Source: Brachypodium distachyon (Eukaryota; Streptophyta; Magnoliopsida; Poales; Poaceae). Taken from it: DNA of 64,000 nt. This document shows, piece after piece, positions 10,245 to 22,184 of this stretch. The stretch lies in assembly GCF_000005505.3 (NCBI RefSeq), contig NC_016134.3:38688150-38752149 (forward strand). The letters run 5' to 3'. The stretch's first letter is position 1. Each line of letters starts with the position of its first letter. The notes beneath the pieces are model-generated. The model saw only the letters and a list, made by a program, of their open reading frames with translations. It had not been told where the DNA came from and did not search any database. Made by a program: the position numbers and the translations under genes.

Positions 10245-13071
10245 TCACAAAAATGATAGCTCATCTGGTTGGTGCAAACACTCATGAGGATTCGCATAGA
10301 AGTAGTCCTCTTCCTTAGGTTTGTCAGGAATCACCTGCCTCCTTGATGGTGTGCCCATGCGGCTGGTGTGTGATGCCTTCACAGAGGAGGAGAAATCAGT
10401 CCAGCTCAATGTGCCATTTTTGTACTGATCAACGAGCTCAACTATAAGCTTTCGATCTAGCAGCACTGTCTTCTTGAACCCCAAGTATCTGTGGTCAGTG
10501 GTCACACGAACAAATGAGATGTGAACCCATCAGCAGTTGAATAAAATGGGGCAACAGTTCATTCAGAGACAAGATTGTGGGACGGTGGCACCTCAAAGTT
10601 TCAGCACACAAACATTAATATTACTAAGATGTAAAAACTGTAGACACAAAATTATATTTCCTGACTTCCTGTTTCATACATTTAACTACCATCACGAAAT
10701 TAAAATGAAATCGTTCTAAAAGTTAGTTTTGGAAAAATTCTATCACTCCTAGAAAAAAGGTTCAGAACATTGAGATCATGCAGCATGGCAGGTAACAGAT
10801 GTTTCTTGATATTTATTCGGCTGACTGCCTAAGGTCTATTCTTTTGTTATAAGTATAATACAGATTAGTATAAAACGGGGTATATATGAAGCAATGTTTA
10901 ACTTGTCTGGAATACTGGAACTTGAGAAAATTACCTGCGATGACCTTCAACAACTTTTGCCATGTTACCATCATAAGTGGGGATGAAAACATCACTCTCC
11001 AAGGACACCATATAATCTAATGCTGCCATCTGTGAAGAATGGTTCTGGAAAAACCTGATACCTGAAGGAAGTATGGTCTCTTTTCTTACCTGATCATCAC
11101 CACAGGAACGAACAAAATTTAGAAATACAAAGACACGATAAGAATGCAGTACTGTCAGTCATAAGAAGACAGTGTTGAAGATGTTGAACTAACCACATTG
11201 GGATAAGCTGAAGTCAGTGCAGCCATTCTTCTTTGTCCACCATATATTTCTCCAGCAGCAATGTATATTTGATAACTGGGATCGATGTCGAGTGCCTTTA
11301 ATACCATTGCAATCTCCTCCGGTGTCAATGGACAGAGCCCGTCTTTCCTCTTTGCATTGGAGTCAATCACTTTCTCTTTCCACCATGGGTAAGCATATCT
11401 TCATAATTTAAATCACAATCATTTGTTATTAAAAGGTCTAAAAGATCTTGAGAAAATTTGGATGGGATGTTATACCTCATTCTTGTGAGCTCCTCAGCCT
11501 CCTCATTGCTGCAACCATGTGTACAGCCGGAGAAGGCAAGCATGTCCATTTCATACCGCAAGTGGAGAACCACAAAGGGTCCATTCTGACGAAGAATTTT
11601 GACCGCGCGCCTGCCCAGCTCTTCTATTTCAGGGGTAAATCTCAATGCAGCAAAATTGACACGGCACCTTAATTTTTGAATCTCCATGGGTAGGCCATTA
11701 TTTGCAAGCCGGGCGTCTGTTCTGTTCAGATGAAGGACCTTGTACTTCTTTATCATTGGTAGAATCTGTTTCCTCCCAAATAAACACTTACAATCATTAC
11801 CGGTTTTGCATATGATTTAGAAGATGAAAGCGAGAGATGCAAACGAACCTGATTATGGTAATACGATATATCAGACCAACTGATGGGTGGCATGGAGCGA
11901 AGATATCCCAGTGCAACTCTTCTTTTCAGCCTTGGGGGCAGCTCTTTCAGTATTCTAACCTCTTCTCTCAACGATGCTATGAAGTAGTCCACATCAAATA
12001 TATCTTGGAACTCACTGTAGACAAAGCAGCAGAAAAGGATAGAACCAAGGCAGTCCATAACTGAATTGTTGGGAATTGAGGTGGTTGCTGGGTGCAGAAA
12101 AAAGTGCTCACCTAGGATCAGCCCAAAATGAAGTTTTATCCAACTCCGGCACTATGAGAGTGACATTCAAGTATCTTGCAACCGTCACCATATCACAAAT
12201 CTGATTTAACAGTGGAACTTTCAATCCTCAGTTTCAGTATAGTGCAATAGATGTCTAGAGATTTGAACAAGCAGTACTTACAGCGGCTCGCATCTGGTTA
12301 AGACCACCATTGCAGGAGACCATCAAATAGCCATTGTTCTTGTAGATTCCTGAAAATAGAACCGATCAAATCAGTTGGTAGTAGAGGGCTAGAGGTTGTA
12401 CCACAGGACACAGGGTCAGGGTTAGAATTAGCAGTAAAACGCAGAGAAGATACGAACTAATCAATCGAATCACTGAAACAAATGAACTTCTGTCAAACAA
12501 GACGAACTCATTGGACAAAATTAATCCGATATGAACTGATCGATCAAAATTAAACGTGCTCATTAACTAAATTGGATTGGATACATTCAATCAAGGCGAA
12601 AATTGAAAAGGGCAAAGTATTAATGGAAACGCTAAACCAATTAAAAATCTCGCGAAGAAGGCGAAAAATAGAATGGGTAAAGTATTAACGGAAGCTTACA
12701 TATTCCAAACCAAAGAAGGAAGGGAAACCGCCCAATAGGCAAATATTCCTAACCAAGGAACGGAAGGAAAGGGAAGCCACGAACTAGGAAACGACAAACT
12801 TACTCTTCGGCGGTAGCGCGACTGCGGCGGTGGCGGCGGCGGCGACCCTCTCGCCGTCCGCCGGCAACAGCGGGCGCTGCACGATGACTAGCGTTTGGGT
12901 GAGGCAGCCGGACCACACGCCACCCAGCACGCTCGGCGCCAGATGCTCCCCGAAGGCCGCCGCGAGCAGCACCACGCACGTCCAGAGCAGCACGGTGGTG
13001 CTCGCCCGCGCCACCCACATCTTCACGCGCGCCTCCCGCCGCGCCTTCGGGGCCTTCCCGGCAGCGCCCAT
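10245..13071 (-). CDS. Plant O-fucosyltransferase-family glycosyltransferase (GT106-like)
   Basis: Predicted Golgi type II glycosyltransferase of the plant O-fucosyltransferase-like family, whose characterised members act on pectin, mannan or proteins. Acceptor and sugar donor cannot be told here. Eight exons on the minus strand join in frame: 13071-12804, 12349-12282, 12200-12112, 12014-11849, 11765-11476, 11398-11194, 11089-10935 and 10488-10245, giving 494 residues. A short basic N-terminus precedes one membrane anchor at about residues 20-42 ([17 protein letters not shown]). Family motifs follow in order: [19 protein letters not shown] (nucleotide-sugar binding N-terminal half), [36 protein letters not shown], then the acidic [10 protein letters not shown] and [24 protein letters not shown] 13071 is chosen because MGAAGK and the anchor follow directly; an in-frame ATG at 13170 would add 33 residues of low-complexity sequence. 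Confidence 0.88.
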
Positions 13072-14220
13072 CTCATCCGATGCGCCACGCAAGGGAACCA
13101 GTCCACCCACCCAACGGGGTAGCTCAGCACCGCGACCCGCCGCCTCCCGCCTCCCGTCCTTGCCGTCCAAATGGAACTATGGGAGTAGTACCAGTTTCGG
13201 GGAGATTTCTTGCAATCTTGCGCGATCAAAGCCCCTCACCGTGCGTGCTTAATTTGCGTTTCCTAATTCTCGCCTTATCGCCAAAAAATCTATGCGCGCG
13301 CGGGGCCGCGGCGCAATGGAAGGGTGACGTGTCCGGACGGCCGACGCGGCCACCGGCGGCAAGGAGGCAGGCAAGGCAAGGCAAGGCGCGTGTCAAGGCG
13401 TGCCCGCGTGGCCAGGCTGGCTAATTTGTATGCAGGCGGGATGTCCGTACATATGATAATATCTAGCTCTGCGTGCACTCGGTCTATAGACCAACGGAAC
13501 GAGACCTGCGCATGGGCCCACGCAACCAGAGGACGAGTGAGTAGGTGTGATTAGGTTTGGTGTATGGAGCGCGCGCAGGAGGGTCATAGGCTGACTTCCG
13601 CACGCATGGCACGGTGGGGCCGCGAAACCGGCCGGGTGCAAAGTGCCGCTGTCATGTGGGGACAGGATCCGATTCCGGCCCTACATGGCTAAGAAACTTC
13701 ACCGGAAGGACAACATTTGGTGATGCTATTTTTCTTAAGGAAACTTTGGACGCCGAAAATTTGACACGAATGGACAAATATTTGGTTTCCATACCGGAGC
13801 TGCCGAGAACCCGTTAACCTGAGCATCGGACAACGGAGAGACACAGCACAGGCGATTTGGAAAATCTCCCGACATTTGCTGAGCTCATCTTTGAACCCGG
13901 CGACACAACTTTCGACTTCATTTCAAAATTCAAACCTGCCTTTCTCACGGAGTTTGGTCCTGATTTGCTCTATTGAGACACTTTCACCGTTTGATGCGAG
14001 ATGGCCTCTTCAACACGTGATTGAGAGAACAGACTAATGAAATACAGTAGTTCTCTCCGGTTTGACAATCCACCTATGCTAATAATTTAGAGAACTCCAC
14101 TTACGAGAAGCTTGATCGTGTGAATTGAATTCCTGTTGGTCACAGTAAGGGTGTTGCAGCGCTCCATATTGCATCATACGCTGCTACTTAGACTCGTGAG
14201 AAGCGGCAGATCACGAGGAG
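13072..14220. other. Upstream region of the glycosyltransferase gene, no gene seen
   Basis: GC-rich DNA next to the glycosyltransferase start codon is probably its 5' UTR and promoter. Further out it becomes ordinary intergenic sequence. Short frames in 13080-13820 overlap on both strands and show no recognisable domain. Confidence 0.45.
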
Positions 14221-14221
14221 C

Positions 14222-14899
14222 AGGCATGGGGACGAAACTCGCCGGGCAGTGGCTGCCCAAACCCATCCCCGCGACCGTGAACCCAGACCCGTCCTTGTAC
14301 CCGTCGTCGGTCACGGGTTTCCAAATTTTCCCATCCCCATCGGGTTTTTCATTCCCGTCGGGGAACCCGAACCTGTTTTCTACACAGCCAAAATAGCAAC
14401 AACAACATTAAAGAAAAATAATAGAATTTTAGTATCATTCACACATATAACAACACCAATATGACAACATCATTTAATAAGATGGCAGCATATTGTTCTC
14501 ACAAAATAGACACGATCTCATACAAAATAGATGGAGGAGTGGGTGGTGCCGCGTTGTGGAGAGAGCACACGGTGGCAGCGGGCGGCGGGAGAACCAGTGG
14601 CGGGCTGGTGGCTAGAATGGGATTTGGAGAGGATTTAGGGTTAGAAGTCTTATATATGTGGGGGTTTGGGGTAGATATATGAGCAGTGTTGGGCCATTTT
14701 AATGGGCTATCTAAAAAATTTCGCGGGTTTCACGGGTACTGGGTTTGGGGAGTGTTGGACCGGGTCTGAACCCGTGAAACCCGCTGGGTTTCACTTTTGA
14801 CCCATGAGCAAACCCGCGGGGATTGCATTTGACCCAAACCCATCCCCTAATGGGGTAAAAACCCGCGGGTTTTCGGGTTTCGGGGTCCCATTGCCGCCA
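14222..14899. mobile_element. hAT-like non-autonomous element remnant with CCCGCGGG subterminal repeats
   Basis: Both edges carry related inverted sequence. The left begins GGCATGGGGACGAAAC. The reverse complement of the right begins GGCAATGGGACCCCGAAAC. Inside each edge are many copies of ACCC/GGGT motifs such as AACCCGCGGG and AAACCCATCCCC in opposite orientations. This resembles grass hAT-type MITEs with repeated subterminal motifs. I could not find a clean 8-bp target duplication, so the limits are approximate. The interior (about 14390-14700) has no coding potential. Confidence 0.5.
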
Positions 14900-16140
14900 T
14901 CTTGAGGCACGGCTCAGCTTTGAGTTGTCATTTGGCTGAGTCATGAAGGGTTCTATGAGATGGTCGCCGCTGAGGGGTGGCCACACGGCTATGGAGCATC
15001 GGCAAGATAGGGTTTGTCACATTCGCTAGTTCCTGCATAGGTGGGCAAGGGACATGACCAGTATAAATTGGAGCGCGACTGGCTACTGCGAGTGCTTGAC
15101 ATTCTTGCGAAACATCACCCCCTCCCGCAAGCTTGCTTTCGGCTAAGAGGCAAGCCAGAGAAGACCCTTCCCAAGCTATACATGGAGGAAGAGACCAAAT
15201 GAACGCAACAGGCCAAAGTGCATACTCCTGTCCAAAGGAAATCCAACTACTTCCTAGTTACGAATTGTATGAGTAGTTCTCTTAAAAAAAAGGAGTTGTA
15301 TGAGCGGTAACATCCACGTAAGACTCCATGAGAAGGTGGATGGAAATAGCCTTGTTGTACCTCACTCCCATCTTCAATGGGGATTGCTCTGTTTTTAGGA
15401 GTATGCCGATCAGATTTTAATGAGCTGCCCATTTGAAGTTCGTTGGGCTCTCCTTTGCAGGAGCCCGCACCCTGGCCTTTTTGTGCTCTAAACCCCTCTT
15501 CGGATGAAGACTAGTGATAGGTGGCCCTATGGAGCTGTCAGAGAAGGTTAGCCTAGATTGTAAGCACAACAATGAACCGCGATGAACCGTAAGACGACCC
15601 TTCTAAGACAAGGGGAAGATCCTTGGTGACCCTTTGACTCTTCCATACTTATATATGTAACTAATGCTCTACTTCAACTTGGTAGGAAATGTAAAAAAAA
15701 ATGCATGCATCTATCAACTTGGTGATGCGGAAATTGAATATTTACATGACAAACTATTACAATCGTCTTTTCGGGCCATTTGAAGCAAATAATGTTGTAA
15801 TGGATGAATCTAACATAAAGGGCATTCTCGAAGTCCCGCGGGTTGAGAATACTGTTTTGAACTGCCTGCATAAAGGGCATTCTCGAAGTCTCAGAGCAGA
15901 GGTGCATGTCGTTGCCTTTCAGATGGATCACAAGGGCATGTACACTCTTTAGAGGTACTTCCACCTCTAAGTGGGGACCCATCGTATACCCTACTCTATA
16001 GCATGGACGTTGCAAGCTGCAGTGTCCAGAGACTGACTCTAAGGCTTAAATGCATCTATAGAGGTTATATTTCTAATGATTGTGGATGCTCTAGCAAGAC
16101 ACCAGGCAGGGCCGGATGGGCTCCATGAAAGGGCATTTCT
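14900..16140. other. Intergenic, degenerate repeats
   Basis: No gene recognised. A short direct repeat, TAAAGGGCATTCTCGAAGTC, occurs near 15817 and again near 15870. The phrase TGTTTTGAACTGCCTGCA at about 15852 recurs almost exactly near 16437, inside the adjoining LTR remnant, so part of this block is probably old retrotransposon DNA. Confidence 0.35.
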
Positions 16141-16144
16141 CTCC

Positions 16145-17262
16145 TAAGTTTTTGATGGTGATGACAACATGTCGTGTATCTAATCGTGTGTCAAGTATTT
16201 CAGATTTTATAAAGAAATTGGCACAAGACGATGGTGTGGACCCTCAAGATGCTAAGAAGCGTGGCGGTGTTAGCGGCTTTTTCAATTTGATTTGAGTCAT
16301 AAGACATCCGTACTATTAAGAGGGAATCCACAAGGAAAGGTAATGTGTGAATCAATTTCACGTACACAACTACACAAATTGCACCCACTAAAAAGCCTAC
16401 CCCAAAAGAGTGAGAGAGAAGGATCAAAATCAAACCTGTTTTGAACTGCTTGCAGTACAGGTGGCGGAAGTTCCGGCCCCAACCTCCGGTCGCTCTCATA
16501 AAGGTTCGATTTTGGGGATCCCATATAAATACCCCTTCATCCCCAACGGGTCTTTTGCCCGAACTTTAGCTAAGAACAACCACTCTCTCTCCTCAAGAAC
16601 ACAAGAACTTCATTTCCCTCGATCTCCCTCCATAGTTGATCCCCCAAGAAAATACTTTGAGATTTGAAGGAGAAGATCGAGATATAGGGTTTCACCAAGT
16701 CAAAAAGTTTATTCCCCTTGTTTGCTTTGTGGATTTCGTTTCTCTTGGGTTGTTGGGAACCCTAAACGAAAGCGGTTGCCTTGAGCTCTACCTTGGTGTT
16801 GAGGAGCTCGGGGATTGGATTGGGAGTCTTCAATTGAGTTGTGGAGCTAGCCCCGGTCAAATTTGTAAAGGTTTGGACTTCGCACCCAAGAAAGCGACTA
16901 GTGGAACTCACCTCACCTTTGTGATATTGTGAGAACTCATCCCACCTCTGTGGTGTAGTGAGTTGAAAAATAGAGTGAGTCTTTGTGGCGTCTCTACCTT
17001 TGTGGTAGAGCACTCCTCCAAACGGAGACGTACACCAATCCCAATAAGTGGAACTCCGGTGAAATCTTCGTCTCCGCATGTGGTATCATTTTGCCCTTTA
17101 CATTCTTGCTATCTAGTGTTGCGTCGGCTATCACACTTCATATTAGGGTTGCATTCACTTTAGAAAATCTAGTAAACCCTAGGATTAAGGGTTTGTATCT
17201 TTCAAGAAAAAAAAAAGTAAAATTTGTTAGTCGCCTATTCACCTTCCTCTAGTCGACCATAC
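16145..17262 (+). mobile_element. Copia-type LTR remnant (solo or truncated LTR)
   Basis: The left part reads TTTTTGATGGTGATGACAAC, as many grass Copia LTRs begin near their 5' end. The middle contains GGCGGAAGTTCCGGCC and repeated GTGGAACTC / TTTGTGGTAGAGC phrases, also common in this LTR class. The right part, near 17224, reads TTAGTCGCCTATTCACC, followed by CCTCTAGTCGAC, the usual junction between a Copia LTR end and the internal primer-binding region. No Gag, protease, integrase or RT reading frame was found, so it is a solo or truncated LTR. Limits are approximate, and the assignment rests on remembered sequence style rather than an alignment. Confidence 0.45.
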
Positions 17263-17446
17263 CAATCTTTCACTCCATGCTGAGTTCTACTAGGAATTCT
17301 AGGAGGTCATCAAGGAATATTTGAAGTTTCCTATATCAAGAGTTTCATCGGGGTCTACCCCCGTTGTTCCAGTTGAATTTCGAGGCAATAATCTTTCTTC
17401 CTAAGAAGAAAGACACGTTTCAAATTCACATGCTCTTATTTATGTA

Positions 17447-17549
17447 CTCCTTCCGGTTCATAATAAGTATCTCAGACTTAGTACGACTAGTAAATCTAAA
17501 ACTTTTTTTGACATCTAAATCTAAGATGCTTATTATGAATCGGAAGAAG
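17447..17549. mobile_element. Stowaway-like MITE
   Basis: Terminal inverted repeats start CTCCTTCCGGTTCATAATAAG on the left and, on the reverse strand of the right end, CTTCTTCCGATTCATAATAAG. Both ends are flanked by TA (17445-17446 and 17550-17551), the Stowaway target duplication. The length of 103 bases is typical for such elements. Confidence 0.75.
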
Positions 17550-17720
17550 TATAACATAATTTGTGTGTATGGTTATTATGAATCAGAAGAAGTATAACAT
17601 AATTTGTGTGCTTCTAGAAAAAATGGTAAAATCTAAAACTTTTTTTTTGACATCTAAACCTAAGATGCTTATTATGAACCGGAAGAAGTATAACATAATT
17701 TTTGTGCTTCCAGAAAAAAT
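17550..17720. repeat. Partial tandem copies of the MITE right end
   Basis: The MITE right end plus its flank (GAAGAAGTATAACATAATTT) is repeated at about 17544, 17587 and 17683. The last copy also carries the inner segment CTAAGATGCTTATTATGAACCGG. This looks like two unequal duplications of the right half of the adjoining Stowaway-like element. Confidence 0.6.
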
Positions 17721-18560
17721 GGCAACGTCGAAGGGACAACTGGACCAGGCTTTAGTTATGAGCTAATCGCACTTGACACCTCGAGCAAAAGAGACCAGCG
17801 TCCTTGCCAAGCAAACGCCACTAGCCCCTCGATAGCGCCGAGCCGCCGAGCAAGCGCGCACGAGAAGCAAAGCAGCGGCTCCATAATCTAAACTGGCGTC
17901 CAAATCCAGCCGAGCATCACAAATTAAGCCATCCAACTGAACTGGCGTCATGCGTCTCCTGGCCGGAGCCGTCAATCATAAGTGCATGCTACTTATGAGA
18001 TCGAGTGAAGCGCGGATAGTAGACCGGCACTGATCCACTGCGGGAGTAATCAGAGGCCGCTCAACGCGTTCTCCAACAAACTCACGATCGCATTGGAGAG
18101 CCAACAAACGCACTCACGCACCCATGGTGGAACTCGTCGAGAAGCACGCCTAGCCTAGTATTCCATCAGAAAATATTCTGAAGAATGGATCTCAAGAATA
18201 CTCCGTCAGCTACGTGTAATAGACGTAGCTATGTCTAAAAATATAATAAAAAGTCACATGATACGAGACGGAGGAAGTAGACAGTAGACGAGAGTACATG
18301 AAACGCAGTCACCCGTTCTACCTTGAACAATGCAAGCACGATTTCCGATTTGCATTTTGTTTTCTGAACTATAATGGGCATTAGTCAACCTGAATCATTT
18401 AATAAAATAAAATAATTGAGATAGAACAAGTACAGCGATAATATCTACCAAAAGAAACATGATAAAAAACCTAGATTTTCTAAATGTGTCAACAACGATT
18501 ACAATGCTCAACAAGCACAGCAATGCAGCCAAAGACGTCGATCTGTCGAGCTCACCCGTA
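17721..18560. other. Intergenic, no gene seen
   Basis: Only short frames without recognisable family sequence. A possible old MITE end (GATACGAGACGGAGGAAGTAG) lies near 18261 but I could not pair it with a convincing partner. Confidence 0.35.
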
Positions 18561-18674
18561 ATACTACGATAGACGAAGCCAAAGGACAACACGCACCCGA
18601 CGCCGCACCACGACCCATGATACTACGATAGACGAAGCCAAAGGACAACACGCACCCAGCTCCGCACCACGACA
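18561..18674. repeat. 59-bp tandem duplication
   Basis: The phrase TACTACGATAGACGAAGCC followed by AAAGGACAACACGCACCC appears at 18562 and again at 18621, nearly identical, with a period of 59 bases. No coding function is apparent. Confidence 0.7.
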
Positions 18675-18984
18675 CTTCTACGTAGCTGGCATATAGTCAA
18701 AGGGTCATTCACCACCAAAACCAACCACGATACCGTTTTGCCACCGATGTAAACGAAGGCGGCACGGCCAAGAACATACCTCCACGCCTCTCGTGCCGAG
18801 GATAAAAATAAGACCACGCACTGCTGCCATTACAGCAGCGTAACCTATGAGACGGTGAAGATGAAAGACATCATGCACCGAGAGTGCACCAAAGGACACA
18901 GGCACGCACTCTACCGCCAAACACGAACCAGTGATCTGAAAAAAAAGGCAAGGAGAGGAGCCACATGACTTCCAACATATTCAA

Positions 18985-19822
18985 GACGAAACACTGCACC
19001 TTTGACCAAGCACGCCACCAACTGCCACCGAGAGTCATGGTCTTCTTCAAGTGTGGGGACATTATAACGTTGCCCTCCTTTCAGACCAAGAGTTACCCCC
19101 ATGCCTGCCACCCCCATGCAGGATTGTAGCGTCACGAAGATGTGATTGCTTCAGTCAGTCGAATACTCTTTGTATCTCCGTTCTACCTTGGACACGATCT
19201 CATCAATACTGTTGGAGTGTCTTCTAGAACATTGCTTGTAGTGCAGCTAATTTTCTTTTTCGAGATCAAGCACTTTGAGGTCCAAGAAATTAGGTGGCTG
19301 TCACATTAAGTGTACGTCCCAACGACAAAAGGGTTCATTATCAAGTGGAATGTGTGTTTTAGTATTGTCTTGCTGATTCAAATTGTCATACCATGTTCCT
19401 CTGTTGGCCACAACCTTTTGGTAGACATCAACACCTTGTTAATAAGGAAGCCATGAGCCCATGACTATGTTTTCTTGTCACCAAATCCATTGGCTTAGTG
19501 AAGTACCAGAAGTAGCGAGCACTCTTCCTCTTGGTGGGGATTTTCTTTGTAAATGGCCATATTCCAATCTTGTGAGCAAACATAACACTCCCTTCTCCAT
19601 TGAATCTTGGCCTTCCTAGTGCACACAAGAACATGGCCTTTCCGATGAAGTTTTTGTTACTAGTGCCCTTGCTAGACGAGGTTCGACAAATAAATCTTGT
19701 GACACTTTCGGGTACGATAGAAACACTTCTCATCAATATGGATGATGTTATGCATCATTTGAAAGGTTGGCGCTTGCGGCAATGCTAATTGGATCCAGCA
19801 TAAAGGCATGTACGAACCCTCT
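18985..19822 (-). pseudogene. Mariner-like transposase 3' fragment, left arm of an inverted repeat
   Basis: Read on the minus strand, 19736-19428 encodes NKNFIGKAMFLCALGRPRFN then HKIGIWPFTKKIPTKRKSAR, the middle of plant mariner-like transposases. Further along (19135-18985) LGLKGGQRYNVP matches the C-terminal region of the same family. Frameshifts and stops separate these blocks, so no intact enzyme is encoded. The neighbouring plus-strand copy is strongly similar and faces it. Confidence 0.75.
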
Positions 19823-19909
19823 GTTTTATATTTTCAGGGGTCAGCGATGATTTCATGCTAATGCTGAATCATTTTGGGAAAAATCCTTGTTGACACCTGA
19901 AGACATGGA

Positions 19910-20650
19910 AGAAAGGGTTTGTTTCTGCCTTTCTATGCTTCGATCCAATAAGCATGCCACAGATGCTAACCTTTAGAATGATGCATAACATTGTCAATAT
20001 GATGAGAAGTGGTTCTATCGAACCTGAAAGTGCCAACATGATGAGAAGTGCTTCTATCGAACCTCGTCTAGCAAAGGTGACTAGGAACAAAAACTTCATT
20101 GGGAAGGTCATGTTCCTGAGTGAAGTAGCAACTCCAAGATTCAATGAAGAAGGGAGTGTTACGATTGCTCAGAGTGGCTTCCTTATTAACAAGGTGTTGC
20201 CGTGTGTGACAATTTTGATCCAAGAAGACAATGCTAAAACCCACATTCCAATTGATAATGAAGCCTATCTGTCACACAACTACCACAAATGGTTGGGACA
20301 TACGCTTAATGTGCCAACCGCCTAATTCACCGCATCTCAATGTGCTTGATCTCAGATGTTTTGGTGCACTGCAAACAATGTTTCAAAAGACATTCCTCAA
20401 AGTCTTGATGAGATTGTGTCCAAGGTAGACCAGACATACATATGGTATCCTATTGACCGAAGCAATCATATCTTCTTGACGCTAGAATCCTTGATGAGGG
20501 TGATTCTTGGTCTGAAAGGAGGGCAACATTATAGACTCCCGCACTTGAAGAAGACAATGTTAGAGGCGAGGTTTGCTGCCTGTTTGGTTAGATGTGAGCA
20601 GGAAGTTGTGAGCGATGTGGTTACGTACTCTCATGGAATAGTTAGATTGC
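19910..20650 (+). pseudogene. Mariner-like transposase 3' fragment, right arm of an inverted repeat
   Basis: Plus-strand frames encode NKNFIGKVMFLSEVATPRFNE, then IQEDNAKTHIP and, in another frame, QPPNSPHLNVLDLRCFGALQ. The last two hold acidic residues of the catalytic triad region of plant mariner-like elements; the usual PPNSPDLN appears here as PPNSPHLN, losing the third Asp. The frame is broken near 20325, and relative to the left arm a segment encoding GIWPF is deleted near 20170. C-terminal sequence ILGLKGGQHYRLPHLKK follows. It is a dead transposase fragment. Confidence 0.78.
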
Positions 20651-22184
20651 TCCATTTAATGTTATGATTTTGTAATCAATCTTGTGGATCACATAGGCGT
20701 GCATAAGAAATATGTGATAGTTATTGATTTTCTATCACGGATTAGGTAGACTAGGAGTATGAAGTATGGATCTAGTGGCTGGCTACCATGTTCTGTTGTG
20801 TGTAAGATATGTGTGCTCTATCATCAGAACTAATTGATCATGGTATGACATGTGTGTAAGATAGGTGCTGATGACAGGAACTTTCAGCGTGTTCTTGCAG
20901 ATCAAAATTTTCATCTCTTATCCCTTTTCTTTGTCTCACCTTCTATTATCATTAATTCGGCTCACGAAATTGCGTGAACTCCGGCTGGCTTTTTCTTCTG
21001 GCTTTTTTGGGGGTCTCTACATGGAATTGATTCAATGAATCTCTTACCCCTTTTGTTGGTCCCAGCTTCTACGGTTGTTAATCAAGAAGATGCTCAAGGT
21101 ACGAAATTCAATCAGCATGATTTGGTTATGTTCTGGTTTCTTGGTTGCCTGTCATACCTTCATTACTGTTCCATCGCCATGATTATATTACTTTGACTGC
21201 TCCACTGATATTACTTAGTGGGATAGGCGCTGCTAATGATTTGACCTGAGGTTGGGTCCATATTTCATGTAGAGCTGAATAATTATAAGGAAAGGAAAGA
21301 GTAACATCTATTTTTGTGTTCCAAGTCCAAATAACAGACAGAAATAAAAGGCATTAAGAACTGTGACGATATCGATCGTATGGAGTACTCTACTACTCCT
21401 ACTTAAAAGCAAATGAAATTCGCTCAACCAATAAGCATAGAAAATGTACTAGGTTATAACAACAACAAAATAATACTTTATGTATATCATATAAACGGGG
21501 GGCCCATATAAACTGCGACTAATTGATCAAACACGTAGGAAACGTAAAGGTACAATATATGAATGTTACAGGAAGCTGATTATAATTCAAAGAGGCAAAA
21601 TCCCATTCAGAGCCAAAAATAAGAAGGCAACATACACTAACCTGATATGTAAGTTAGAAGTCCAAACTGATATCCATACTCATTATTTGTTTGATAGGTC
21701 CATATCCAGCACAATCAGCTCAACTAACATGACGCATCATGATGTTGCTATGCAAACCTGAATATAATTGATTATGATTGCTCTTCAAATAAAAAAGACT
21801 GTCTCAATGCAGACATTCATATATACAAATGTTAGATACAGAATGTGTGCTGTTCTAGAAAGAATTATACTGCCGCTAATAAACGCCATAGACTCCTGGC
21901 TACTGACCTTAAATTTGATGCAGAGCAGTTGATCTCTGACCTTAACACCTTAACGGGCATCCCATATGTACTGTTCTGAGGGTCTCAGTTAGCACTCTGC
22001 ACTGTAGGAACCCGCAAAGTATAGGTGCTTGAGCCAACAATATTTTGGTCTGTGACAAATCTGATCCAACGTATCATGCTAGGTTGCCAGATGTTAGCAC
22101 AGCAGGTAACGATATCAATTAGACAATTAGTGCTTTCATGTGTCACCACAACTTTTCCAGCACGAAAAAGCGATGAGCATTGGT
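20651..22184. other. Intergenic, no gene seen
   Basis: AT-rich sequence between the mariner-derived repeat and the peptidase gene. The part next to 22184 is probably the peptidase 3' UTR. No coding exons or transposon ends were recognised. Confidence 0.4.

Noticed and set aside
13072..13170. Upstream in-frame ATG of the glycosyltransferase
   Set aside because: It adds 33 residues of Gly/Arg-rich sequence before a normal type II anchor; the downstream ATG fits the family better, though not proven.
16145..17262. Reading the Copia-like LTR region as a gene with several exons
   Set aside because: Frames are short and the LTR-like ends explain the sequence better.
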